Origin: Puniceicoccales bacterium
GTDB lineage: Bacteria; Verrucomicrobiota; Verrucomicrobiia; Opitutales; LL51
NCBI GenBank assembly: GCA_031290315.1
Contig: JAITNS010000077.1
Location: forward strand, 1-14,643
Direction: 5' to 3'
DNA: 14,643 bases
Part shown: positions 7,458 to 14,246 of the stretch, piece after piece
Position numbering within the stretch: position 1 is the first letter of the stretch
Layout: each line of letters starts with the position of its first letter
Notes under the pieces: generated by a model
The model's database searches: none
What the model was told of the DNA's origin: nothing
Seen by the model: the letters and a program-made list of their open reading frames with translations, nothing else
Position numbers and translations under genes: made by a program

Positions 7458-9158
7458 TTACCGATTTATCATCTCCATAGGATATCTTGGGCTATGCCAT
7501 TCGGAAGGCTCATTGTATCCTTGTCTAATTATGTTATTAGGTTGTCTATTTGCATTTTGTTTCAATTGATTTATTATGGGAGAAATTGGTGTTTCTGGAG
7601 ATAGCCCCATATAGTTTGCTTTTGGTTTTTTGTAAAGCGGTACTTCTGTGGGTATTTCTATATTGCTTTCTTCTATCTCTCTTCCCATATTTGTTGTCCC
7701 ATTTAATTCTTTAGAATTTATATAACTTATGTTTTCTGGGATTATTGTACTTTCTCCAAACTCTTGCATTACTTGGTTTCCACTAGAATCTGTATAATCC
7801 ATGCCCTCGTGGTCTATCATATTTTCTCCAATTTCATGTATTTTAGATCCTACATTAATTACTGTACTTTCTCCAAACTCTTGCATTACTTGGTTTCCAC
7901 TAGAATCTGTGTAATCCATGCCCTCGTGGTCTATCATATTTTCTCCAATTTCGTGTATTTTAGATCCTACATCACTTATTCCTTTTCCTAATGCATCCTT
8001 TATCCTTCTTTTTGCCGCTCTAGCCTTTGATTTCGCTCCATCTACACCTTTGCCAACAGCTTTGGCTCCGCTTACTGCCGTATCTTTAACAAAGCGTCCT
8101 GTCTGCAATGCTGCACTTCCAACAGCTTCTGCTCCGCTTACTGCCGTATCTTTGACAAGACGTCCTGCTTGCAATGCTGCATTTCCAACTGCTTTGGCCC
8201 CACTTACTGTTGCGTTTACCCCGCTTACTGCCGTATCTTTAACAAAGCGTCCTGTCTGCAATGCCGCATTTCCAACTGCTTCTGCTCCGCTTACTGCCGT
8301 ATCTTTGACAAGACGTCCTGCTTGTAATGCTGCACTACCAATTGCTATACCTGCACTTGCTACACCTCTACCAACAGCTTTGGCTCCGCTTACTGTTGCA
8401 TCTTGCAGTCTTAGTTTTTTAATCTCCATATTTCCGAAATTTCTCGGCAAAACAATCTCCTCTCCACTTGACTTCACAAATTTCCATTGGGAGGTCATAA
8501 AATCAAATTTAATACGCGGGGTTGAATTCCTAGGATATACCTCATAATTATTCATTAATTTAGTGTAAATACCATGTGGCAAATTAATCCAATAAACATT
8601 TCCTATTAAATCCTCGGGTACTATTTCAACCGCCCTATTGTTCATGCTATCTACTGCAACTAAAACTGTTGGATCATCTTTATCTTGGAGAACAATAACT
8701 GTCTTCGATGATGCCTTATCAATTCCAAAGCTTTCTTGTAAATTACTTTTTACATCATCAATTCGCATTCGAATTTCTGACCAAACTTCCATAAAGTTTT
8801 CAAACATTGTTTTACAAACTGCTGGATCAGCGAGTTTAGCAAATAATTTTGAAGGAATAACATAACAATGACATTGGAATGGATCAAATGATTTAGCATA
8901 CCTGAGGTAAGCAGGTTTGCCATCTGGGGTAACTATGATAAATGCCCTACTGCTTTCATCCGCAACATCTGCAAACAAATGTAAATTTTCTAAATTTATT
9001 TGTTCCATGGGCGTAACTTTAGCATAGGGATTTTCTGTTGCATGGGGAGACCACGGCAACTGCAAAGATGGCCAAGCATGCATTATTTGAGGTATAAAAG
9101 CAGTGCTTCCAATTCCCAAAGACATTAATGTTATTATTTTTCTATTTATATTTTCCAT
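7458..9158 (-). CDS. Unrecognised, probably exported repeat protein (566 residues)
   Basis: I do not recognise this protein. The N-terminus looks like a Sec signal peptide: R6 K7, then a hydrophobic run IITLMSLGIGSTAFIPQIMHA, with possible cleavage after A28. Residues about 30-250 form a non-repetitive domain with cysteines in FQCHC and AVC. Residues about 252-370 hold amphipathic repeats of 22 residues, each two 11-mers of the type KDTAVSGAEAV / GNAALQTGRFV. A very basic stretch follows (KSKARAAKRRIKD, about 373-387). Next is a near-perfect tandem pair of 39-residue units (GSKIHEIGENMIDHEG..., about 395-472). The tail is hydrophilic, rich in Asn, Pro and Glu. ATG at 9158 follows AAAGGA at good spacing, with a fair promoter upstream. 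It is a single gene, convergent with the SNF2 gene and divergent from the nucleotide transporter. A secreted or surface protein acting on the host is possible but unproven. Confidence 0.85.
   Translation of the reverse strand: MENINRKIITLMSLGIGSTAFIPQIMHAWPSLQLPWSPHATENPYAKVTPMEQINLENLHLFADVADESSRAFIIVTPDGKPAYLRYAKSFDPFQCHCYVIPSKLFAKLADPAVCKTMFENFMEVWSEIRMRIDDVKSNLQESFGIDKASSKTVIVLQDKDDPTVLVAVDSMNNRAVEIVPEDLIGNVYWINLPHGIYTKLMNNYEVYPRNSTPRIKFDFMTSQWKFVKSSGEEIVLPRNFGNMEIKKLRLQDATVSGAKAVGRGVASAGIAIGSAALQAGRLVKDTAVSGAEAVGNAALQTGRFVKDTAVSGVNATVSGAKAVGNAALQAGRLVKDTAVSGAEAVGSAALQTGRFVKDTAVSGAKAVGKGVDGAKSKARAAKRRIKDALGKGISDVGSKIHEIGENMIDHEGMDYTDSSGNQVMQEFGESTVINVGSKIHEIGENMIDHEGMDYTDSSGNQVMQEFGESTIIPENISYINSKELNGTTNMGREIEESNIEIPTEVPLYKKPKANYMGLSPETPISPIINQLKQNANRQPNNIIRQGYNEPSEWHSPRYPMEMINR
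7741..7974 (-). repeat. Tandem duplication, two units of 117 bases, within the repeat protein
   Basis: Two adjacent in-frame units (7741-7857 and 7858-7974) are nearly identical; the offset of exactly 117 bases is fixed by matched landmarks such as GTACTTTCTCC at 7747 and 7864. Each encodes 39 residues including GSKIHEIGENMIDHEGMDY and DSSGNQVMQEFGEST. Only a few bases differ, indicating a recent duplication or ongoing homogenisation. Confidence 0.9.
8050..8405 (-). repeat. 66-base repeats arranged as a 153-base higher-order repeat, within the repeat protein
   Basis: The landmark CTTACTGCCGTATCTTT occurs at 8071, 8137, 8224 and 8290, giving steps of 66, 87 and 66 bases. Copies alternate in type: 8071 and 8224 read TTTAACAAAGCG (Phe-Val-Lys side), while 8137 and 8290 read TTTGACAAGACG (Leu-Val-Lys side). 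The real unit is therefore an A-B pair of 153 bases, duplicated once. The extra 21 bases in the 87-base step encode an added seven residues around VNATVSG. More diverged copies flank it, near 8200 and 8388. Confidence 0.85.
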
Positions 9159-9185
9159 ACATATCCTTTGATTAACTTCGTTTAT

Positions 9186-9213
9186 ATTTTACTAAATATT
9201 TCACATTTGTAAA
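9186..9213 (-). promoter_or_regulatory. Candidate promoter of the repeat-protein gene
   Basis: On the minus strand TTTACA (9213-9208) and TAAAAT (9191-9186) are separated by 16 bases. The transcript would start near 9179, leaving a leader of about 20 bases with AAAGGA just before the ATG at 9158. This is the best-looking sigma-70 promoter in the window, though A+T content is high. Confidence 0.45.
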
Positions 9214-9305
9214 TCATTCCATTGAAAAAATAAAAATTTCTAAAATATTTTCGTAATTATAAATTATATCTTTAATTGCTTTATTGTTATTAATTTTAAA
9301 AATGC

Positions 9306-9333
9306 TTGAATTAAGAAAAATATCATATATTAT
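9306..9333 (+). promoter_or_regulatory. Candidate promoter of the nucleotide transporter gene
   Basis: TTGAAT (9306-9311) and TATTAT (9328-9333) are 16 bases apart, 29 bases ahead of the ATG at 9363. The leader contains AAAAGGAATTATC, a good ribosome-binding site. Spacing and matches are acceptable, but AT-rich background lowers certainty. Confidence 0.35.
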
Positions 9334-9362
9334 GCTGGCATATTTTATGAAAAGGAATTATC

Positions 9363-10889
9363 ATGGCTGATATTGTTGAAAAAAATGGTCAAGAATTTGG
9401 GAAAATGCGTCGTATTTTCTTCCCAATCTATATGTATGAGCTCAAAAAAGCACTCCCCATGGGACTGATGTTTTTTTGTATCCTCTTTAATTACACCTGT
9501 CTGCGTAATATTAAGGACTCCTTAATTGTTACGGGGCCCGGTTCCGATGCGGAAGTAATCCCCTTCTTAAAAGGTTATTGTGTAGCGCCCTGCGCCATTC
9601 TATTCATGTTGCTCTATACGAAAGCGAGTAACACGTTTACAAATGAACAATTATTCTACGTGACTTTAACGCCCTTTATTTTATTTTTTGGATGTTTTGG
9701 TTTTTTAATTTATCCCCACCTAAATGTTTTACATTTTTCGGCGGAGACGGTCGCCGCATGGCGTGCAAATGCTCCAGCATTTTTAAAATGGCCCCTTGCG
9801 ATTATTGGTAACTGGTCCTACTCTCTTTTTTACATTTTAGCAGAGATTTGGGGATCTGCCCTCCTATCGCTCGCTTTTTGGCAATTCGCTAATCAAATTA
9901 CTAAGACATCGGAAGCAAAGAGAATGTATGCTTTCTTTGCCTTAATGGCACAATTTTCTGTTTTATTGGAAGGGAAAGTGGGAGAATGGTGCTCTGATAT
10001 TAAAAACAAAGTACCTGAAGGTGTTGATCCATGGGGGCTTTCCCTAAAATATATGATGGGCATTGTTGTTCTCCTGGGGATTGTAGCTATGCTCATTTAT
10101 CGTTGGATATATAAACGTGTTTTGATCGATAAACGCTTCTATGATAAACCGGAGCTACCGGGTAATACGGGTAAGGGTAAGAAGAAAATGCCACTCCTTC
10201 AAAGTTTCAAAGTAATTTTCACATCGCCCTATTTAGGTCTCATCGTAGCGCTTGTTGTATGTTATGGTATCAGTGTAAATTTAGTGGAAGGCTTATGGAA
10301 GAAGCAACTGGGCATGCAATATCCCAATCCCAATGATTACAATACCTTTATGAATCAATTTACTTTTTACGGGGGAATTGCTTCGATGGTGATGCTTATC
10401 ATTGGAGGTAATATTATTCGTGTTTGTCGCTGGTTTACGGCTGCTATTTCGACACCGCTCATGTTACTATTATTGGGATCTTTATTCTTTATTTTTGTTT
10501 TATTTAAAGAAACTTTACTACCCTTACTAGCATCTCTTTCGACAACGCCTTTATTTTGTGCTGTTATTTTGGGAGCTTGTGTAGTAGCGATATCCAAAGC
10601 GGTTAAGTATGCCTTATTTGATTTGACGAAAGAAATGGCTTATATTCCGTTGGATGAAGAAATGAAAGTAAAAGGAAAAGCGGTTGCGGATGTTGTTGGC
10701 GGGCGATTTGGTAAAGCGGGTGGCGCCTGGATCCAATCCCTACTACTGCTTATTCCCGGTGCAACGTACTTCACAATCGCGCCTTATACATTTACAATTT
10801 TCATTGTAATCTGCACCCTATGGATTCTTTCGGTGAAAGCGTTAAGCCACCGTGTGGAAGCGGCTACGGAAAAATCTGCCAAAGATTAA
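9363..10889 (+). CDS. tlc: ATP/ADP translocase-type nucleotide transporter (NTT/Tlc family)
   Basis: This is a multi-pass inner-membrane protein of the family used by Chlamydia, Rickettsia and plastids to exchange nucleotides with the surrounding cytoplasm. At 508 residues it has the usual length, and about 11-12 hydrophobic segments are visible. Family signatures are clear: NIKDSLIVTGPGSDAEVIPFLK at about residues 49-70 (with K51, D52 and E64) and AEIWGSALLSLAFWQFANQITK at about 160-181, followed by EGKVGEW. The C-terminal KYALFDLTKEMAYIPLDEEMKVKGKA is also highly typical. Whether it performs ATP/ADP exchange (energy parasitism) or net nucleotide uptake cannot be read from the sequence; the family includes both. 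It starts at ATG 9363 behind AAGGA and is followed at 10921 by a terminator, so it is probably transcribed alone. It is the strongest single sign of intracellular life here. Confidence 0.93.
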   Translation: MADIVEKNGQEFGKMRRIFFPIYMYELKKALPMGLMFFCILFNYTCLRNIKDSLIVTGPGSDAEVIPFLKGYCVAPCAILFMLLYTKASNTFTNEQLFYVTLTPFILFFGCFGFLIYPHLNVLHFSAETVAAWRANAPAFLKWPLAIIGNWSYSLFYILAEIWGSALLSLAFWQFANQITKTSEAKRMYAFFALMAQFSVLLEGKVGEWCSDIKNKVPEGVDPWGLSLKYMMGIVVLLGIVAMLIYRWIYKRVLIDKRFYDKPELPGNTGKGKKKMPLLQSFKVIFTSPYLGLIVALVVCYGISVNLVEGLWKKQLGMQYPNPNDYNTFMNQFTFYGGIASMVMLIIGGNIIRVCRWFTAAISTPLMLLLLGSLFFIFVLFKETLLPLLASLSTTPLFCAVILGACVVAISKAVKYALFDLTKEMAYIPLDEEMKVKGKAVADVVGGRFGKAGGAWIQSLLLLIPGATYFTIAPYTFTIFIVICTLWILSVKALSHRVEAATEKSAKD

Positions 10890-10920
10890 TATTTATATTT
10901 TAAAGAATTGGGAATAAAAG

Positions 10921-10949
10921 AAATCTCTCTGACCTAAGGGGGATTTTTT
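10921..10949 (+). terminator. Rho-independent terminator after the nucleotide transporter
   Basis: AAATCTCTC (10921-10929) pairs with GGGGGATTT (10938-10946), nine base pairs including two G-T pairs, around an eight-base loop. The stem runs straight into a T tract ending at 10949. It lies 32 bases after the transporter stop codon. Confidence 0.75.
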
Positions 10950-11047
10950 ATGGTCTTTTGGCTTTACGGTTAATTTCGTCGTGAAAATTTAAAAATAAGG
11001 CTTTACTTCAGATCCTGTATTTGTAGTTCTATCTTAATTCAAGTATT

Positions 11048-11149
11048 ATGGGAAATTTAAAGAAAAAGCGTCGGTTAAAGATGAACAAACACAAGCGTAG
11101 TAAGCGTTCGAAAGCGAATCGCCATAAAAAACGTTTATGGGGTGCATGA
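11048..11149 (+). CDS. Small basic AURKAIP1/COX24-domain (bS22-like) ribosome-associated protein, 33 residues
   Basis: A 33-residue protein starts at ATG 11048 and ends at TGA 11147-11149. It starts [19 protein letters not shown] and continues with KANRHKKR before ending LWGA. About half of its residues are Lys or Arg. This matches the pattern M-G-x-L-K-K-K-R-x-x-K-M-x-K-H-K-x-x-K of the AURKAIP1/COX24 family. Members of the family in Bacteroidetes, Verrucomicrobia and others are tiny proteins of about 30-40 residues, and the mycobacterial member bS22 sits on the small ribosomal subunit. A role in the ribosome is therefore likely by family, not shown here. It has no strong ribosome-binding site. 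It lies between the transporter terminator and kdsB, 39 bases before the latter, and may be cotranscribed with it. Genes of this size are often missed by automatic annotation. Confidence 0.8.
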   Translation: MGNLKKKRRLKMNKHKRSKRSKANRHKKRLWGA

Positions 11150-11188
11150 TTTTTTCGTGAACTAGATTGCTAATGTTTCTCTGGTGGA

Positions 11189-11941
11189 ATGAAGGTAAGT
11201 ATTGTAATACCAGCTCGTTTAGGTTCTTCTCGGTTAGCGGGAAAGATTTTAAAGCCTTTAGGTGGTATTCCGATATTAAGAAGGGTTTTAGATCGCGTTT
11301 CAAAAATTCGCGAAGCGGAGGAAGTATTAGTATTAGTTGACGAGCAAGAAGTAATGGACCTTGTAGATTCCTGGGGATTTCGAGTACTTTTGACGTCTAA
11401 AGATTGTATATCGGGGACGGAACGAATAATTTCGGTAGTAGATCAATTGGAGGGGGATTTTGTGCTTAACGTCCAAAGCGATGAGCCATTTATTCCATTA
11501 GATCCATTGAATGAAATGATTTCGATAGCAAAAAATTCTTCGGCGGATATATTGACAGTGATATATCCCATTACTTCATCGGATATATTATTTAATCCCA
11601 ATCGCGTAAAAGTCGTGATTGATAAAGATGACTATGCTTTATATTTTTCGCGAAATGCGATTCCATTTCTAAGAGATATTTCCGAACAGGAGCGATGGCC
11701 GAATCGACATACATTTTGGGGGCATCTAGGTGTTTATGGTTATCGCAAGAATATTTTGCGACAGTATGCTACTTTTAAGGAAGGTATTTTGGAACAGGCG
11801 GAGCGGCTTGAGCAATTGCGTTTTTTAGAGAACGGAATTATGATTCGATGTATTCGAGGGAAGGGAGGAAGTATAAGTATTGACACGGAAGAAGATTTGC
11901 TTTGTGCGGAAGAATTTTTGAGATCACATTCTGATTTATAA
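11189..11941 (+). CDS. kdsB: 3-deoxy-manno-octulosonate cytidylyltransferase (CMP-KDO synthetase)
   Basis: KdsB couples CTP and KDO to give CMP-KDO, the activated sugar added to lipid A in lipopolysaccharide; it acts in the cytoplasm. Motifs in order are SIVIPARLGSSRLAGKIL (residues 4-21, nucleotide-binding loop), LLTSKDCISGTERI (about 67-80), FVLNVQSDEPFI (about 91-102), VKVVIDKDDYALYFSRNAIPF (about 140-160), FWGHLGVYGYRK (about 172-183) and EQAERLEQLRFLENG (about 199-213). The 250-residue length is normal. Two details stand out. The usual His before SGT(E/D)R is Cys, as I recall for the chlamydial enzyme, and the normally fixed QGDEP reads QSDEP. The start at 11189 is preceded by GGTGGA immediately upstream, a weak and close ribosome-binding site. 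It lies downstream of the bS22-like gene and ends eight bases before tRNA-Ser(UGA). It implies that the organism makes KDO-containing LPS. Confidence 0.93.
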   Translation: MKVSIVIPARLGSSRLAGKILKPLGGIPILRRVLDRVSKIREAEEVLVLVDEQEVMDLVDSWGFRVLLTSKDCISGTERIISVVDQLEGDFVLNVQSDEPFIPLDPLNEMISIAKNSSADILTVIYPITSSDILFNPNRVKVVIDKDDYALYFSRNAIPFLRDISEQERWPNRHTFWGHLGVYGYRKNILRQYATFKEGILEQAERLEQLRFLENGIMIRCIRGKGGSISIDTEEDLLCAEEFLRSHSDL

Positions 11942-11949
11942 ATATATTA

Positions 11950-12039
11950 GGAGAGATGGCAGAGTGGTTGATTGCACCGGTCTTGAAAACCGGCATACCA
12001 GCGATGGTATCGAGGGTTCGAACCCCTCTCTCTCCGCCA
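11950..12039 (+). tRNA. tRNA-Ser (anticodon UGA)
   Basis: The acceptor stem GGAGAGA pairs with TCTCTCC, followed by G and an encoded CCA (12037-12039). The anticodon arm CCGGT-CTTGAAA-ACCGG gives anticodon TGA. A long variable arm (about ATACCA...TGGTAT) marks a class II tRNA, as expected for serine. The T arm has GAGGG-TTCGAAC-CCCTC. It begins eight bases after the kdsB stop, so it may share that transcript. Confidence 0.97.
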
Positions 12040-12118
12040 AAAATAAATATTGTATTTTTCTTGACGGACCGAATATGACGTTGCATTCGAATTTTTTATT
12101 TTTTTATTCCGGTTCATA

Positions 12119-12901
12119 TTCTACATTTGTTTCGTTCCTCAGAACGCAATAGCATCCAATAGGGACGACGCATCGAAAATATCCGTCGAGAAAATAACCG
12201 CCAATCACTACCAGGCTGCGGTAACATTGTTTCCATTTACTTCTGCTACTTTCTTTAATTGTGAAATTTCACAATTAGGAATAAAAATTGTAAAGTTGTC
12301 CAATTATTTAAGAAAACATCAACTATCGGAGATGGCACAGCATTTTGTTTTGCCAGAATTTTGTAATGCAACTCTTCCTTACTTTTATGTAATGGGCGAA
12401 ACTCAAGGGGAAGATTTTGAGACACTCAATCGGAAACTTTATGAGGGTGTTAGGGCGAAGAAGATTTGCCTTGGAGCCTACCATTATCAGGGAAAGTTTT
12501 CGTTGACTTTTACAGAAACGGTATTTTTCATGGAGACCCGTATTCCAACAATTTCTTTTTTTTAGCTGAAGAAAACAAAATATCTGCATAGATAATGATG
12601 GAGCCGTGATTGGTACTAATCCTACTATCGTGTATAGGACTTTAAACGATTTTTCCACAAACAACGCCAACGCCCTGTGGTTCTCTATACTTGTTTGCAA
12701 TATGGGTATTCGAAAGTTCGTCAAAAAGCAAAATCATTAAAATTAGAAATTGAACCACACGAATTACTCGAAGTAGCCATTGAATTTGTAAACTCCTATT
12801 TTGACCACGGCCATATTTATAATAAAACGTTTTTTATTCAAGCCATCATGGATGAGCTACAAGAAAGCAAACAAATAAAAAAATCCGATTTCAAATCTTA
12901 A
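12119..12901 (+). pseudogene. Decayed gene with a kinase-like catalytic motif (at least three frame changes)
   Basis: No single frame spans this region, but consecutive frames read as one protein. Frame A (about 12119-12530) gives VEKITANHYQAAVTLFPF, then SNYLRKHQLSEMAQHFVLP and TQGEDFETLNRKLYEGV. At about 12526 it continues in the next frame as FHGDPYSNNFFFLAEENKIS, ending at TAG 12589. From 12588 the third frame reads IDNDGAVIGTNPTIVYRTL. Near 12675 it passes to a fourth segment, VLYTCLQYGYSKVRQKAKSL, and so on to TAA 12901. HGDPxxxN followed about 20 residues later by IDNDGA resembles the catalytic loop and metal-binding site of protein-kinase-like folds (ABC1/UbiB or aminoglycoside-phosphotransferase type). 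Each jump is consistent with loss of one base. The 5' limit is uncertain because no N-terminal lobe or start codon is recognisable. The two longer fragments, 12227-12565 and 12677-12901, could be mistaken for separate genes. Confidence 0.6.
12256..12277. repeat. Perfect 22-base palindrome inside the pseudogene
   Basis: TAATTGTGAAA (12256-12266) is followed immediately by its exact reverse complement (12267-12277). It contains TGTGA-AATT-TCACA, which resembles a shortened CRP/FNR-type operator, but it lies in degenerate coding sequence with no gene start near it, so a regulatory role is doubtful. Confidence 0.5.
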
Positions 12902-12909
12902 AAAAAACG

Positions 12910-14103
12910 TTATTTCAAGAATAAATTTCCGATTTCAAATGCGATGATCAGAATTCCTGTAATAAATGATCCTGCGAGTATCCATTTGTTTCTTGTTGAG
13001 GGATAGTGAGCAGTTTTAAATTTTCCGGCAATTAGAATATAAATCGGCAGCAAAATAGCCAAAAAGGATAATATCATCCCCGCAAAACCTAGAATCACTA
13101 TGAATGCGTTTGGAACGACAATCGCAACGATACAGGGAGGTGCAACGGTAATCATAGCGGCAAGCAATCTCGACCATTTAACTTTTATTCCCATGTACAA
13201 TTCTATGGAATCTCGTAGACCTATACCGACGCCCAATGCAGAGGTTGCAATCGCTAAAAATGAAATCCCCCAAACTAGAGCATGAATAGCTTCCACTCCG
13301 GAAATTAAACTTAATTCTTTCACAAGCCCATCGACGTCAATTTTCCCAGCTACCATCGACGCATACAAATCGGGATTACGATCATAAATAATGCAAAGCG
13401 CACTAACTGTCCAAATTATATACACCACCACTGGAAGTAAACTGCCCCATAAAAATACTTTATTTAAAATATTTTTATCCATATTGCAGTAATTGCTTAA
13501 GGTATGGAATAGGACCTGAAATCCAAAGGATGTAAAAAGCACTGGAATAGCGAGGCGCCAAGATGAAAATTCTGAATATTTCCCAACTAATAGGGGCATA
13601 TTACTCACATTAATGGAACAGGAGAGCACAAGGAGTAAAACGCCTGCGATGGCAAGTATGCCAATGAATAAAACTCTATTGAAGTAGTCGAGATAGTGTA
13701 TTGGAGAAAGGAGTATAAGGAACAGGCATAAGGAAACAGGTATGGCAATTGCAGGGAAATAGGCATATTCCAAGCCGAACGCACCTTTTACCAAAGATGT
13801 CAAACCATAAATATAAACCGACATTAAAGAAAACATTAAAATCTTTAAACTTCCTACTCCTAAGAAAGACGCTATTTTTCCAGAAAATAATGCACCCAAT
13901 TGCCCCAAAGTTAGTCCCTCTTTAGCATGCAGATTCAATTCAATATTAACGAGAGCCGTGTAGTATACAACGAGCCATATAAAAATCATCGATATAGTAC
14001 CCCACACTATACCGAGTTTTGCCATCATAATTGGCAACGCGATGACACCACCGCCTATCGCCGTTCCCGCAACCATTAAAATAGCTCCCAATTGTTTGTT
14101 CAT
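12910..14103 (-). CDS. tyrP: Aromatic amino-acid permease (TyrP/Mtr type, HAAAP family)
   Basis: This inner-membrane protein should import tyrosine or tryptophan by proton symport. The N-terminus QLGAILMVAGTAIGGGVIALP is the hallmark of the hydroxy/aromatic amino-acid permease family. The 397-residue length and about 11 hydrophobic segments fit TyrP, Mtr and the chlamydial TyrP proteins. Other typical pieces are PVLFTSFGFQVLFHTLSNYC (about residues 187-206) and the loop with ATSALGVGIGLRDSIELY (about 286-303). The substrate cannot be fixed from sequence alone. ATG at 14103 follows AGAAGGGAT at reasonable spacing. The gene ends nine bases from the end of the plus-strand pseudogene and is divergent from tRNA-Ser(CGA). 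Import of aromatic amino acids together with nucleotides fits a host-dependent metabolism. Confidence 0.92.
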   Translation of the reverse strand: MNKQLGAILMVAGTAIGGGVIALPIMMAKLGIVWGTISMIFIWLVVYYTALVNIELNLHAKEGLTLGQLGALFSGKIASFLGVGSLKILMFSLMSVYIYGLTSLVKGAFGLEYAYFPAIAIPVSLCLFLILLSPIHYLDYFNRVLFIGILAIAGVLLLVLSCSINVSNMPLLVGKYSEFSSWRLAIPVLFTSFGFQVLFHTLSNYCNMDKNILNKVFLWGSLLPVVVYIIWTVSALCIIYDRNPDLYASMVAGKIDVDGLVKELSLISGVEAIHALVWGISFLAIATSALGVGIGLRDSIELYMGIKVKWSRLLAAMITVAPPCIVAIVVPNAFIVILGFAGMILSFLAILLPIYILIAGKFKTAHYPSTRNKWILAGSFITGILIIAFEIGNLFLK

Positions 14104-14246
14104 AGTCTATCCCTTCTAAGTAATGTAAATGTTCTTTTTAATCCATATTTTTTGTCAAGAGAAAATGTAACTAAATTAAGTGACTTTAATTTTAATATGG
14201 ACAAAGGGGCAATATATTTTTGTTTTTGAAACGTTTTAGGAAGTCA

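Larger units (their letters stand above)
9159..9362. other. Divergent intergenic region between the repeat protein and the nucleotide transporter
   Basis: These 204 bases are strongly AT-rich and separate two divergent genes. Candidate sigma-70 promoters point outward in each direction (9186-9213 minus, 9306-9333 plus), about 90 bases apart, so room remains for shared regulation. I see no convincing operator palindrome or RNA gene. Confidence 0.5.

Noticed and set aside
7918..8547. Plus-strand open frame of 209 codons opposite the repeat protein
   Set aside because: It is the mirror image of the 66-base repeats on the other strand; its low-complexity composition follows from those repeats. 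The minus-strand frame is longer, has a signal peptide, ribosome-binding site and promoter.
12227..12565. Separate 112-residue hypothetical protein starting with TTG
   Set aside because: The frame is open well upstream of the TTG, there is no ribosome-binding site, and the sequence continues sensibly in the next frame as FHGDPYSNN; it is a fragment of the pseudogene.
12323..12724. Minus-strand open frame of 133 codons
   Set aside because: It lies opposite the kinase-like pseudogene, whose plus-strand fragments carry recognisable motifs; the minus-strand product resembles nothing I know.
14153..14158. Perfect TTGACA on the minus strand upstream of the permease
   Set aside because: The sequence 17 bases downstream is AGAACA, not a -10 element, and no good -10 occurs at 15-19 bases, so I do not call a promoter.
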